The notes under the pieces: model-generated
Database searches by the model: none
The model's input: only the letters and a program-made list of their open reading frames with translations
What the model was told of the DNA's origin: nothing
Shown: positions 50,293-56,643 of the stretch, piece by piece
How positions within the stretch are numbered: position 1 is the first letter of the stretch
Layout: every line of letters begins with the position of its first letter
Position numbers and translations under genes: made by a program
Assembly (NCBI RefSeq): GCF_000502875.1
Contig: NZ_AYWX01000007.1
Span: 47,844-104,486, forward strand
Length of the DNA: 56,643 nt
DNA from: Mesorhizobium sp. L2C084A000
Lineage (GTDB): Bacteria > Pseudomonadota > Alphaproteobacteria > Rhizobiales > Rhizobiaceae
Direction: 5' to 3'

Positions 50293-52146
50293 TCACGCGA
50301 CATCGGCGGGTTCGCTCTCTGACTGTTCCCCCGACAGCATCCTCGACAACCGGCTGCCGGTTTTTTCCTTCAGCCGCTGATATTGGCCGACCTCGACGAT
50401 ACGGCCGTTTTCCATCGCCACCACCCAGTCGGCGAAGGCGATCATCGACGGCCGGTGCGCGATGGTCAGGATCGTCATCGTGCCGCGCAATTCGTCGATC
50501 GACCTGACGATCAGCGACTGGTTCTGCCAGTCGAGCGCGCTGGTCGCCTCGTCCAGGATGAGCAGCGACGGCTTGCGCAGCAGCGCGCGTGCGAGCGCGA
50601 TGCGCTGGCGTTCGCCGCCCGAAAGCCGCACGCCGCGATCGCCGACCACCGTCTCGAGCCTGAGGTCGAGCCGTTCGACAAACTCGCCGGCGTGCGCCTG
50701 ATGCAGCGCGGCCCACAGGTCGCCATCGCTGGCCCGTGGCGCGGCAAGGCGCAGGTTCGCCGCGATCGTGTCGTGCAGGAGGAACACGTCCTGCGGCACA
50801 TAGGCCACCTGGTCGCGCCAGCGACGGCGATTGCTGGCATCGATCTCGACGCCGTCGACAAGCATCATGCCGGTGGTAGGCTCCAGCAGGCCAAGCAGCA
50901 TATCGGCGATCGTGCTCTTGCCCGATCCGGACGGGCCGATCAGGGCGGTGACCTTGCCGGCCGGCAGGCCGAAGGTGATGCCGCTCACCACCATCTTGGC
51001 GCCAGCATCTCCGTAGGCGAAGGAGACACCGCGAATATTCAATCCCGTATTGAGGGAGAGTGTCCCGGCGTCGGCGAACTCGGTATGGCCTGGTTCGCGT
51101 TCGGCGTCGAAACGTGCCTGCAGGCTGCGCATTGCCGTAAAGGCGGGCAGGTTGATCAGCACTTGCTGGGCTTGCGTCTGCATGTCCATGAAGCGCGGCG
51201 CGATGCGCATGAAGACCAGGAGCAGGACGACGATCTCGGCCAGCGACAGGTTGAAGCGGACCAAAGCCACATAGATGAACAGGCTCAGGCCCACCACGCT
51301 CGCCACCTGGAATACCGCGGTGCCGATGGTGCTGTTGCGCACATAGTCGATGTTGTCGGCCTTCATCCTTTCAAGCGTCGACCGCAGCTGCGCGAAATAG
51401 CTGTCCTCGACATTCAGGCTCTTGGCCACCTTGATGCCGCCGAGAAATTCCGAGACCGTCCGGTACTGATCCTGGCGATTGGCGGTCAGCACACGGCCGA
51501 AGGCAGTGGCCCGTGCCCGGAAGGGCCGCAGCGCCACGAACATCAGCATGCCGATGACGACGGCAAACAGCGTCATGACCGGCGAGATGAACATGGAAAC
51601 CAGGAGATAGCCAGCCAGAAGAACGGCGATCTGCACCAGCATCAGCAGTGAGAACGCCGCGCCCTGGACGCGGTCGATGTCGCCGGTCAGGGCATGATCG
51701 AGATCGGAACTGCGCATGCGGGTAAAAACGCCCCAGCGCGCCTTGCCGATGCTTTCGAACAGGTTCATGCGAACGCGGTTGACGAAATCGAACAGCAATT
51801 TGGCCATGTAGACCGACTTGAAGCGATTGAACGCCGCCTGCGCTGCAACAAGCCCGACCAGCGCGCAAAGCACGGTCGTCAGCTGCAGCGTGCCGTCAGG
51901 CACCAGCCAGCGCACGAAATCATTGTTGGGCAGCCGAACAGCGAAATCCTGGTCGGCGCGTCCGACCAGATGCAGTAGCGGGATGAGCAGCAGGATGGAG
52001 ATGCCCTCGGTCAGGCTGCCGAGGATGAGGAAGAACAGCGCCGTCCATGTTCGCCGGCCGCCGATCCGGGCAATGGCGGCGCCGAATGCGGCAATTTCTC
52101 GAAACAGCGACAGGCGAAGGATTGGCTTCGACATGGTTGTGCTCAC
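50293..52146 (-). CDS. Lasso peptide exporter D: ABC transporter with fused membrane and ATPase domains
   Basis: A 617-residue half-transporter. Membrane domain about residues 25-345 with six helices; ATPase domain about 370-600 with Walker A GPSGSGKS, signature LSGGERQR and Walker B LLILDEATSALD. Expected to export the mature peptide and give self-protection. GTG 52146 overlaps the kinase stop (GTGA); an in-frame ATG at 52134 is possible. Last gene of the cluster, with a 97-bp convergent gap to exoX. No N-terminal C39 protease domain, as expected for lasso exporters. Confidence 0.92.
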   Translation of the reverse strand: MSTTMSKPILRLSLFREIAAFGAAIARIGGRRTWTALFFLILGSLTEGISILLLIPLLHLVGRADQDFAVRLPNNDFVRWLVPDGTLQLTTVLCALVGLVAAQAAFNRFKSVYMAKLLFDFVNRVRMNLFESIGKARWGVFTRMRSSDLDHALTGDIDRVQGAAFSLLMLVQIAVLLAGYLLVSMFISPVMTLFAVVIGMLMFVALRPFRARATAFGRVLTANRQDQYRTVSEFLGGIKVAKSLNVEDSYFAQLRSTLERMKADNIDYVRNSTIGTAVFQVASVVGLSLFIYVALVRFNLSLAEIVVLLLVFMRIAPRFMDMQTQAQQVLINLPAFTAMRSLQARFDAEREPGHTEFADAGTLSLNTGLNIRGVSFAYGDAGAKMVVSGITFGLPAGKVTALIGPSGSGKSTIADMLLGLLEPTTGMMLVDGVEIDASNRRRWRDQVAYVPQDVFLLHDTIAANLRLAAPRASDGDLWAALHQAHAGEFVERLDLRLETVVGDRGVRLSGGERQRIALARALLRKPSLLILDEATSALDWQNQSLIVRSIDELRGTMTILTIAHRPSMIAFADWVVAMENGRIVEVGQYQRLKEKTGSRLSRMLSGEQSESEPADVA

Positions 52147-53126
52147 GGCCGCCGGCTGCCAGCCGACAGATCCTTTTCGATCAGCTCCACGGCTTCGCCG
52201 ATCCTGTCCAGGCCCGTCGGGACTTCCAGCCGGTACACGCCGATATGGTTAGCAATCCATGAACATTGCTGAAGATGCGCCGCCGCGAAGTCGTCGGGCA
52301 GCGCCGCACGGCCGAAGCGCGTCACATAGGAGAATTTGATGATGGCCGGCAGGGCGGCAATGGCGGGCAAGGGCGTGATGTCAGCCCTTTCGCCGCGCTC
52401 GAGGACATAGATCCTGGTCGCCGGCACCTTGTCGCCTGAAAAGTCACCGTTCAGGCGATGCTGCATTTTGTCGATCGCCGGATGCACTTGCGGCCGCACT
52501 TCCGCTTCCCCGAGCGAGATCGCCGCAGCGGCGTCGGCCGCCAGCTTGATCTGCGGAAAGCCCGGAACGGTCATTGGCTCACTCGGATTGGCAAGGTCCA
52601 GCGCCACCACGTCATCGGTAAGCAGTCGATGCCCGGCCCGGATCATCGCGCTTGCCGTCGTCGACTTGCCGGCTCCCTTGTCACCCATGAAGATGGCGCT
52701 CGTGCCGGCGGCGGCGATGGCACTGGCATGCAGGACAAGCAGGCCGCGCCGGTGCAAGAGCAGCGCCATGACCGGACCGAGCAGCGGAAACGCGAGCAGC
52801 GCATCGTCGACGCCGGGCGCCGGTTCGATGTCGATACGGCTGAAATCGGTGATCAGGAACGCGCCCACGGCATGCCAAGCCAGATATTGCCGGTCCGGCT
52901 CGAAGCGAAAGTCGGCCGCGGCTTCGAGCGCCGGCTTTGGCAGGTCGATCGCGCCGACAGCGATCACGAGATCCGCCGCCCCCGGCGGCGCCGGCTGCAG
53001 TTCGGGCAACATCACCTCCGACGCGATGGTCAGACCATAGGCGCGGTAGAAGCGGCGTTTTCGCATGGCCCGGCCATGTGAACAGGCATCATCATTGTAT
53101 AGAGCGAGCGGCTCGTTGCGCGGCAT
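52143..53126 (-). CDS. HPr-kinase-like lasso peptide tailoring kinase (K)
   Basis: A 327-residue HPr serine kinase homologue. P-loop GDKGAGKS at residues 148-155, VLHASAI with His133 before it, and LLTDDVVALD (Asp171-Asp172) after it, as in HprK. It lacks the CTD helix details of true HprK, and no PTS genes are near. Homologues in lasso clusters (for example the paeninodin kinase) phosphorylate the C-terminal serine of the precursor, and this precursor ends in Ser. ATG 53126 overlaps the cyclase stop as TGATG; the longer frame to 53387 runs inside the cyclase gene. Confidence 0.88.
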   Translation of the reverse strand: MPRNEPLALYNDDACSHGRAMRKRRFYRAYGLTIASEVMLPELQPAPPGAADLVIAVGAIDLPKPALEAAADFRFEPDRQYLAWHAVGAFLITDFSRIDIEPAPGVDDALLAFPLLGPVMALLLHRRGLLVLHASAIAAAGTSAIFMGDKGAGKSTTASAMIRAGHRLLTDDVVALDLANPSEPMTVPGFPQIKLAADAAAAISLGEAEVRPQVHPAIDKMQHRLNGDFSGDKVPATRIYVLERGERADITPLPAIAALPAIIKFSYVTRFGRAALPDDFAAAHLQQCSWIANHIGVYRLEVPTGLDRIGEAVELIEKDLSAGSRRP

Positions 53127-55048
53127 CACGTGGGGCTCCCGCCTTGCTGGACTTGCCGCAGCCAGAGCGACAGCGAGGCCGAGCGCCAGACATACTGGAC
53201 ATCCAGGGGGGCTGCCTGATCGGGCTGGCGCAGCAGTCGCGCATAGGCAGCACTCACTTGCGGCAGATTGACATAAGGCGCGATGCGGTTCGCATCCGAG
53301 ACCAGCAGCTGTTCCAGGAGGTCGCGATGGTTGCGCAGCATGCCGTTGACGAGATTGGCGGTGAAGTCGATCTTGTCGCGCCGCCACTGCACCGCCTCCG
53401 GCAATACGCCTTGCATGGCGCGACGCAGCACATAGCGACCAAAGCCGTGGCTCAGCTTCTCCTCGCCCGGCAACGCCAGGCAGAACTCGACCAGCGGCTT
53501 ATCCCAGAATGGGTATCGCGGCTCGACGCCGAAATTGGCGGCGGCCTTGTCGAGAACCTCGAAAGCATGCGGGACATAGCCGTTCGACAGGATCCAGCGA
53601 TGGCTCAAGGCGTCGCTGGCCTGAACGCCGGGCGGCATATAGCCGGCCCGGTGAAACCGGTCGACAAGCTCGGTGCGCTTGGCAAGGTCCGGATTGATCA
53701 GGTCGCGCCAGCTTCGTGCGCGCTGCACGTGCGCGGGCTTGCGGATCCTGTTCAGGGCACGGTTGGCCAGATGCCTCAGCTTGGCGATGCGCCAGGCCGG
53801 CCCGTAGAGGGTCAGGAACTGGAGATAAAGGCCAAGCGTGCTGTCGCCATAGGTATTGGAGGCGCTGCGGACCTCGCGCCACAGATCCATCCATCGGCCG
53901 CCATTCGCAAGCTCGTGCAGGTGACCATGGCCTTGGGAAACGACCTCGTCGCCGCCATGGCCGTCCAGCAGCACCTTGATGCCCTTGGCGCCGGCAGTCC
54001 GGTAGATACCGCGGGTGAGCGTCAGGCCCGGCGCCAGGAACGTTCCTTCCTGTTCTTCCAGCACGCGTTCGAATTCGGCGAATGGGGCATAGTTGCCGAC
54101 CGGGATCAGCGTCGCGTCGACCTTCTGCTGGTCGAGAACGGCATCGATGAAGGGCCGCTCGTCCATCGGCGAGCCCCTCTCGAAAATCAGCGAGAAGGTC
54201 GGCAGCTTCGGCCTGCGCGCAGCGGCATTCTGCAGGCCGGCGACACAGGCGATAGATGAGGAATCGAGGCCGCCGCTCAGCATTGCGCCGACTGCCGAGG
54301 TCCCTCGCATGCGGTTGCGCACCGATTGCGAGAACAGATGGGCGAATTCCTCCGATGCATCCGACCGCAAGGGCCGCGCCGACGGCTCGATCTGCCAGTA
54401 TCGACGCAACATCACCTGTTGCGCGGTGACGGTTACGCTGTGGCGGGCCGGCAGGCTGAATATATCGCTGTAGGGGGTCGACTGCGGGTCGTCGGGAAGC
54501 CCGGCCAGGAAGCCGGAGATCTGGCGCTCGCTGACACGTGCGCGGATACCTTCGACCTCCAGGATCGGCCCGATCTCGGACGCAAAGGCAAAACGCCGGT
54601 CCGCCGCGTGGTAGTAGAACGGCTTGACGCCAAAATGATCGCGCGCGCAAAACAGCGATTGCCGCTCGTCATCCCAGATGGCGAACGCGAAATCGCCTTG
54701 CAGATGCTCCGGACAAGCTTCGCCCCAGCGTAGATAGGCCCGCATCAGCACGATCGCGTCGGCCACCGACTGGTCGCGGATACCGAGCCTGGCCAGCAAC
54801 TCGTCACGGTTGTCCAGCCGGCAATCGGCGGTGATGGCGAGCCGGCCGCCAGCCATCGTCAAAGGGCCTGGACCGACCTCATCCGATGTGTTGAGCCAGG
54901 CGTGGCCAAGGGCGATGCTGGTGTCCAGCCACCATGAACCGCCGTCGGGACCGCGATGGCGCATGCGCGCCAGCATTTGCTGAATGTCTGCCGCCGCGAC
55001 CGCCGGTGCGTGTGCTCCGCGCAGCAGGATTCCGGCGACGCCGCTCAT
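53126..55048 (-). CDS. Lasso peptide cyclase C: asparagine-synthetase-like
   Basis: A 640-residue protein with an N-terminal class II glutaminase-like domain (about 1-215) and a C-terminal synthetase domain with the ATP pyrophosphatase motif SGGLDSSS near residue 260. It should adenylate the ring Asp side chain and form the macrolactam with the core N-terminus. The catalytic Cys2 of true glutaminases is replaced by Ser (Met-Ser-Gly-Val), so ammonia from glutamine is not expected, in line with a peptide amine nucleophile. Overlaps B2 by ATGA and the kinase by TGATG. Confidence 0.93.
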   Translation of the reverse strand: MSGVAGILLRGAHAPAVAAADIQQMLARMRHRGPDGGSWWLDTSIALGHAWLNTSDEVGPGPLTMAGGRLAITADCRLDNRDELLARLGIRDQSVADAIVLMRAYLRWGEACPEHLQGDFAFAIWDDERQSLFCARDHFGVKPFYYHAADRRFAFASEIGPILEVEGIRARVSERQISGFLAGLPDDPQSTPYSDIFSLPARHSVTVTAQQVMLRRYWQIEPSARPLRSDASEEFAHLFSQSVRNRMRGTSAVGAMLSGGLDSSSIACVAGLQNAAARRPKLPTFSLIFERGSPMDERPFIDAVLDQQKVDATLIPVGNYAPFAEFERVLEEQEGTFLAPGLTLTRGIYRTAGAKGIKVLLDGHGGDEVVSQGHGHLHELANGGRWMDLWREVRSASNTYGDSTLGLYLQFLTLYGPAWRIAKLRHLANRALNRIRKPAHVQRARSWRDLINPDLAKRTELVDRFHRAGYMPPGVQASDALSHRWILSNGYVPHAFEVLDKAAANFGVEPRYPFWDKPLVEFCLALPGEEKLSHGFGRYVLRRAMQGVLPEAVQWRRDKIDFTANLVNGMLRNHRDLLEQLLVSDANRIAPYVNLPQVSAAYARLLRQPDQAAPLDVQYVWRSASLSLWLRQVQQGGSPT

Positions 55049-55644
55049 CGGCTGCCGTGGTCGACGAGATGGGCGAAGCCATCGATCGATCCGCCAAGCA
55101 CGATATGGTTGTCGCTGACCAGCCAGGCATGTGCTTTCAACTGCTCGCCCGTACCACGTTCGATGCCGATGCGTATCGTCGATTCATTGCCTTGGCGGGC
55201 GAGAATATACTGGCCGGAGAGCGCTTGGGTCAGGCACGTAGCGTAAGGGACGAAACGGGCCGCGGCGGCAACACCCCAGGCGACACGCCGCAGTTCGCCC
55301 ATCGAGGCGCACTGCCGCGCGTCGAGCCGCGTCACCAGGCTGCGTACACGATTGTAGGACAGCAGGGTCAGCCCCAGCCGAACTGTCGCCACCACCAGCA
55401 GGCAATGGCCAAGGAAGATCATTTCCGAGCCGCTCAGGGAGAAAATCCTGACCAGCCCGTGCCGGCTTCCGCCGCGCTTCGACTGCTTGAGGCCTGTTTC
55501 CCTCGCGGGTTCCTGCCGTAAAGCCGTTGCCCGCGAAACCAGGGCCCGCGAAACCAGGGCCCGCGAAACTATGGCCTGCCAAACCAGCGCCTTGTGCTGG
55601 GTCGGCTTAGACAAGTGCCTCATGATGCCGTCTCGCAAGCCCAT
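55045..55644 (-). CDS. Lasso peptide protease B2: transglutaminase-like (PF13471)
   Basis: A 199-residue protein. Catalytic Cys137 (YATCLTQAL), His172 (AHAWL) and a likely Asp178 form a Cys-His-Asp triad; this enzyme cuts off the leader. The B2 domain begins near residue 66. The first 65 residues are an extension with a pentapeptide repeat (ALVSR type) encoded by 15-bp DNA repeats. ATG 55644 is used; ATG 55623 has a better GAGACGG site and would remove only 7 residues. It overlaps B1 by 38 bases. Confidence 0.88.
   Translation of the reverse strand: MGLRDGIMRHLSKPTQHKALVWQAIVSRALVSRALVSRATALRQEPARETGLKQSKRGGSRHGLVRIFSLSGSEMIFLGHCLLVVATVRLGLTLLSYNRVRSLVTRLDARQCASMGELRRVAWGVAAAARFVPYATCLTQALSGQYILARQGNESTIRIGIERGTGEQLKAHAWLVSDNHIVLGGSIDGFAHLVDHGSR
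55529..55588 (-). repeat. Four tandem 15-bp repeats inside the B2 gene
   Basis: Units at 55529-55543 and 55544-55558 are identical on the plus strand; 55559-55573 differs at three bases and 55574-55588 at three. They are in frame and encode repeats of Ala-Leu/Ile-Val-Ser/Trp-Arg/Gln at about residues 19-38 of B2. Unit size is a multiple of three, so copy-number change would not break the gene. Confidence 0.8.
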
Positions 55645-55921
55645 TTTCGGCCAGGCCCTTCAGCAATGCGTCGACATCGGCCTGGCAGCGCACCGGGTCG
55701 ACATTATAGCGCGCAAGAACGGCGCTGCGGATGTCCCCGAGCGACCGGGGCTCCTGGATCAAATCCCAGATGAAGGCGCCGACGCCATTCAGGCTGTAGT
55801 AGACATTGGATTTGAGATTGAGCAGAGCCAAGCCATCGCCGAACTCGCAAGCCACGGCATCCTTGGTCGCACTCACGCTATCGTGGTCGGCCAGATCATG
55901 GTCGGATTGCTTCCAGTTCAT
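55607..55921 (-). CDS. Lasso peptide recognition protein B1: PqqD-like RRE
   Basis: A 104-residue PqqD-family protein: DGLALLNLKSNVYYSLNGVGAFIWDLIQEPRS (about 29-60) is the beta-strand and helix region that binds leader peptides, then a three-helix tail. It should hold the leader of the precursor and present it to B2. Start ATG 55921, 136 bp downstream of the precursor stop across two hairpins. Coupled to B2 by overlap. Confidence 0.9.
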   Translation of the reverse strand: MNWKQSDHDLADHDSVSATKDAVACEFGDGLALLNLKSNVYYSLNGVGAFIWDLIQEPRSLGDIRSAVLARYNVDPVRCQADVDALLKGLAENGLARRHHEALV

Positions 55922-55973
55922 CCCCGCACCTCACTGACAAAACGCTTCGACATCTCCGGTTGGCGCAGGAGAA

Positions 55974-56042
55974 GTCGGGAGGCTGGCCCCCCGACCCTCT
56001 TACGTCTGCTTTTGAATCCAGAGTCCCGAAATGTCACTCTGG
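55974..56042 (-). terminator. Two hairpins between the precursor gene and B1 (likely attenuator)
   Basis: Hairpin 1: CCAGAGT (56018-56024) with ACTCTGG (56036-56042), perfect 7-bp arms. Hairpin 2: GTCGGGAGG (55974-55982) with CCCCCCGAC (55987-55995), 8 of 9 pairs and a CTGG loop. Neither is followed by a strong T-run on the minus strand. RiPP operons often place partial terminators or RNA-stabilising hairpins here to make more precursor than enzymes. Confidence 0.5.
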
Positions 56043-56057
56043 AAACGGCTATAAGTC

Positions 56058-56210
56058 TCAGGAGAACGTCAGGTCGCCGATCGGCGTGTGCGCGGGGAAC
56101 GATGCGTCGATCGCCGTGTTGCCGCCGCCACCCTGGGTGATGGTCTCAATCGAACCATGAACCGTCAGGCTTGGTGTCTCGTATTCATGCTTTTCAACAT
56201 TCTGTTCCAT
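56058..56210 (-). CDS. Lasso peptide precursor A
   Basis: A 50-residue peptide. The leader (1-26) shows the lasso pattern Tyr10, Pro13, Leu15, Gly19 and Thr25 at position -2. The predicted core (27-50) starts with four Gly; Asp35 is core residue 9, and no Asp or Glu stands at core 7 or 8, so the ring should be Gly1-Asp9. The tail of 15 residues has Phe12, His15, Ile18, Leu21 and Phe23 as possible plugs and ends in Ser24. ATG 56210 is fixed by GGAGAG 5 bases upstream; a longer frame to 56306 would add non-leader sequence. Confidence 0.9.
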   Translation of the reverse strand: MEQNVEKHEYETPSLTVHGSIETITQGGGGNTAIDASFPAHTPIGDLTFS

Positions 56211-56268
56211 TTTACTCTCCGATTTAGGACTGGAAACGGCCTGTCGAGTGCCGTCAGCACTTTTATGC

Positions 56269-56306
56269 TGCAATGCAATAGCTGCACGGCAGCATTTATG
56301 AGTCAA
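56269..56306 (-). promoter_or_regulatory. Lasso cluster promoter with two TGC/GCA palindromes
   Basis: On the minus strand TTGACT (56301-56306) as -35, 17 bases, AGCTAT (56278-56283) as a weak -10. The spacer and -10 contain the perfect palindrome GCTGC-ACG-GCAGC (56281-56293), and TGC-N3-GCA lies at 56269-56277 near the start site. The untranslated leader would be about 60 bases. Confidence 0.5.
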
Positions 56307-56643
56307 GACTGTTTTACCTTCCGTTAATCAATTACGTTGCTGGCGTCAGGACATGAGCGGCCATGCCGAAAACTTGTCACTTTTTAGCCGATTCCTTGGG
56401 CACGATGGCAGCGCCCGCGCTGATTCTTTAAGCATGTGATTTTGCTTGCATAAGTCGTTTGCTTTGTGCCTATTTTTAGGCGTCGCTAATGGAAAGAATT
56501 TTCTGTTTGGAAAATTCGGCCGGGGATCGGCAAAAGACCTGACAAGGATATTTCAGCCGCGGTTCTCACTTCTTTCCGACGCGATCTCGATAGGCGCTCG
56601 GTTGCAAAAATTCGCACTGCAAAAGGAAAGGCTTTACGGCACC
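56307..56643. other. Gene-free AT-rich stretch upstream of the lasso cluster
   Basis: No convincing coding frame in 337 bp up to the window end. GAATTTTC (56496-56503) and GAAAATTC (56510-56517) form a perfect 8-bp inverted repeat with a 6-base loop, and GCC-TATTTTTA-GGC lies just before it. These may belong to the promoter of a gene outside the window. Confidence 0.45.

Noticed and set aside
52143..53387. Extended 414-codon version of the kinase
   Set aside because: The extra N-terminus is the cyclase gene read in another frame; the TGATG overlap at 53126 marks the real start.
56058..56306. 82-codon form of the lasso precursor
   Set aside because: A strong GGAGAG site precedes ATG 56210, and the extra 32 residues would be translated across the promoter's -10 region and the untranslated leader.

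Overview
The window looks like chromosome of a Rhizobiales alphaproteobacterium, most like Mesorhizobium. It is GC-rich, genes are packed into operons with ATGA, GTGA and TGATG overlaps, solute-import and amine catabolism genes abound, and there is an exoX/exoY/exoF/exoQ-type exopolysaccharide set. I see no rRNA, tRNA, transposase, integrase or CRISPR array. All calls come from reading the sequence; no database search was run. 

Layout. (1) 1-5338, plus strand: a branched-chain-amino-acid-type (HAAT) ABC transporter followed by an SfnB-like flavin oxidoreductase and an MsuE-like FMN reductase, probably an organosulfur uptake and desulfurisation operon; then a small membrane protein (5455-5940). 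(2) 5952-15968: heterotetrameric sarcosine oxidase soxBDAG and a dimethylglycine-dehydrogenase-like enzyme on the minus strand, a TetR regulator, and a divergent aldehyde dehydrogenase. (3) 16060-22221: a DUF1349 protein, an exostosin-like and a GT4 glycosyltransferase, a MerA/Lpd-like flavoprotein and a glucoamylase-like (PF10091/GH144-type) protein. (4) 22425-37823: a large catabolic locus with SDR, IclR, a dppBCDF-type importer plus CaiB-type CoA-transferase, otnC/otnK-like genes, a GntR/FCD regulator, an aminotransferase, the likely solute-binding protein of the importer, and a fused E1 2-oxoacid dehydrogenase. Two pairs of matching palindromes suggest that an IclR-type and an FCD-type regulator tie these transcription units together. 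(5) 38103-38680: a ParD/ParE-type toxin-antitoxin pair. (6) 38730-45403: a LuxR regulator, then an acetone-carboxylase-like three-subunit operon (HyuA/AcxA-like, HyuB/AcxB-like, AcxC-like) and a 3-hydroxybutyrate-dehydrogenase-like SDR. (7) 45605-50195: exopolysaccharide genes exoQ-like, exoF, exoY and exoX. (8) 50293-56210, minus strand: a complete lasso-peptide cluster in the order precursor A, PqqD-like recognition protein B1, transglutaminase-like protease B2, asparagine-synthetase-like cyclase C, HPr-kinase-like tailoring kinase K, ABC exporter D. 

The lasso cluster is the most exciting item. The precursor gene encodes a 50-residue peptide with a canonical leader and a predicted 24-residue core that would close a Gly1-Asp9 ring and ends in serine, the residue that HPr-kinase homologues of lasso clusters are known to phosphorylate. 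Its promoter carries TGC-N3-GCA type palindromes also found in front of exoY and exoQ, hinting at shared control with exopolysaccharide. Second in interest are the acetone-carboxylase-like alpha subunit with a Gln in place of a metal-binding His, and the composite catabolic locus with an E1 enzyme that lacks a neighbouring E2 or E3.
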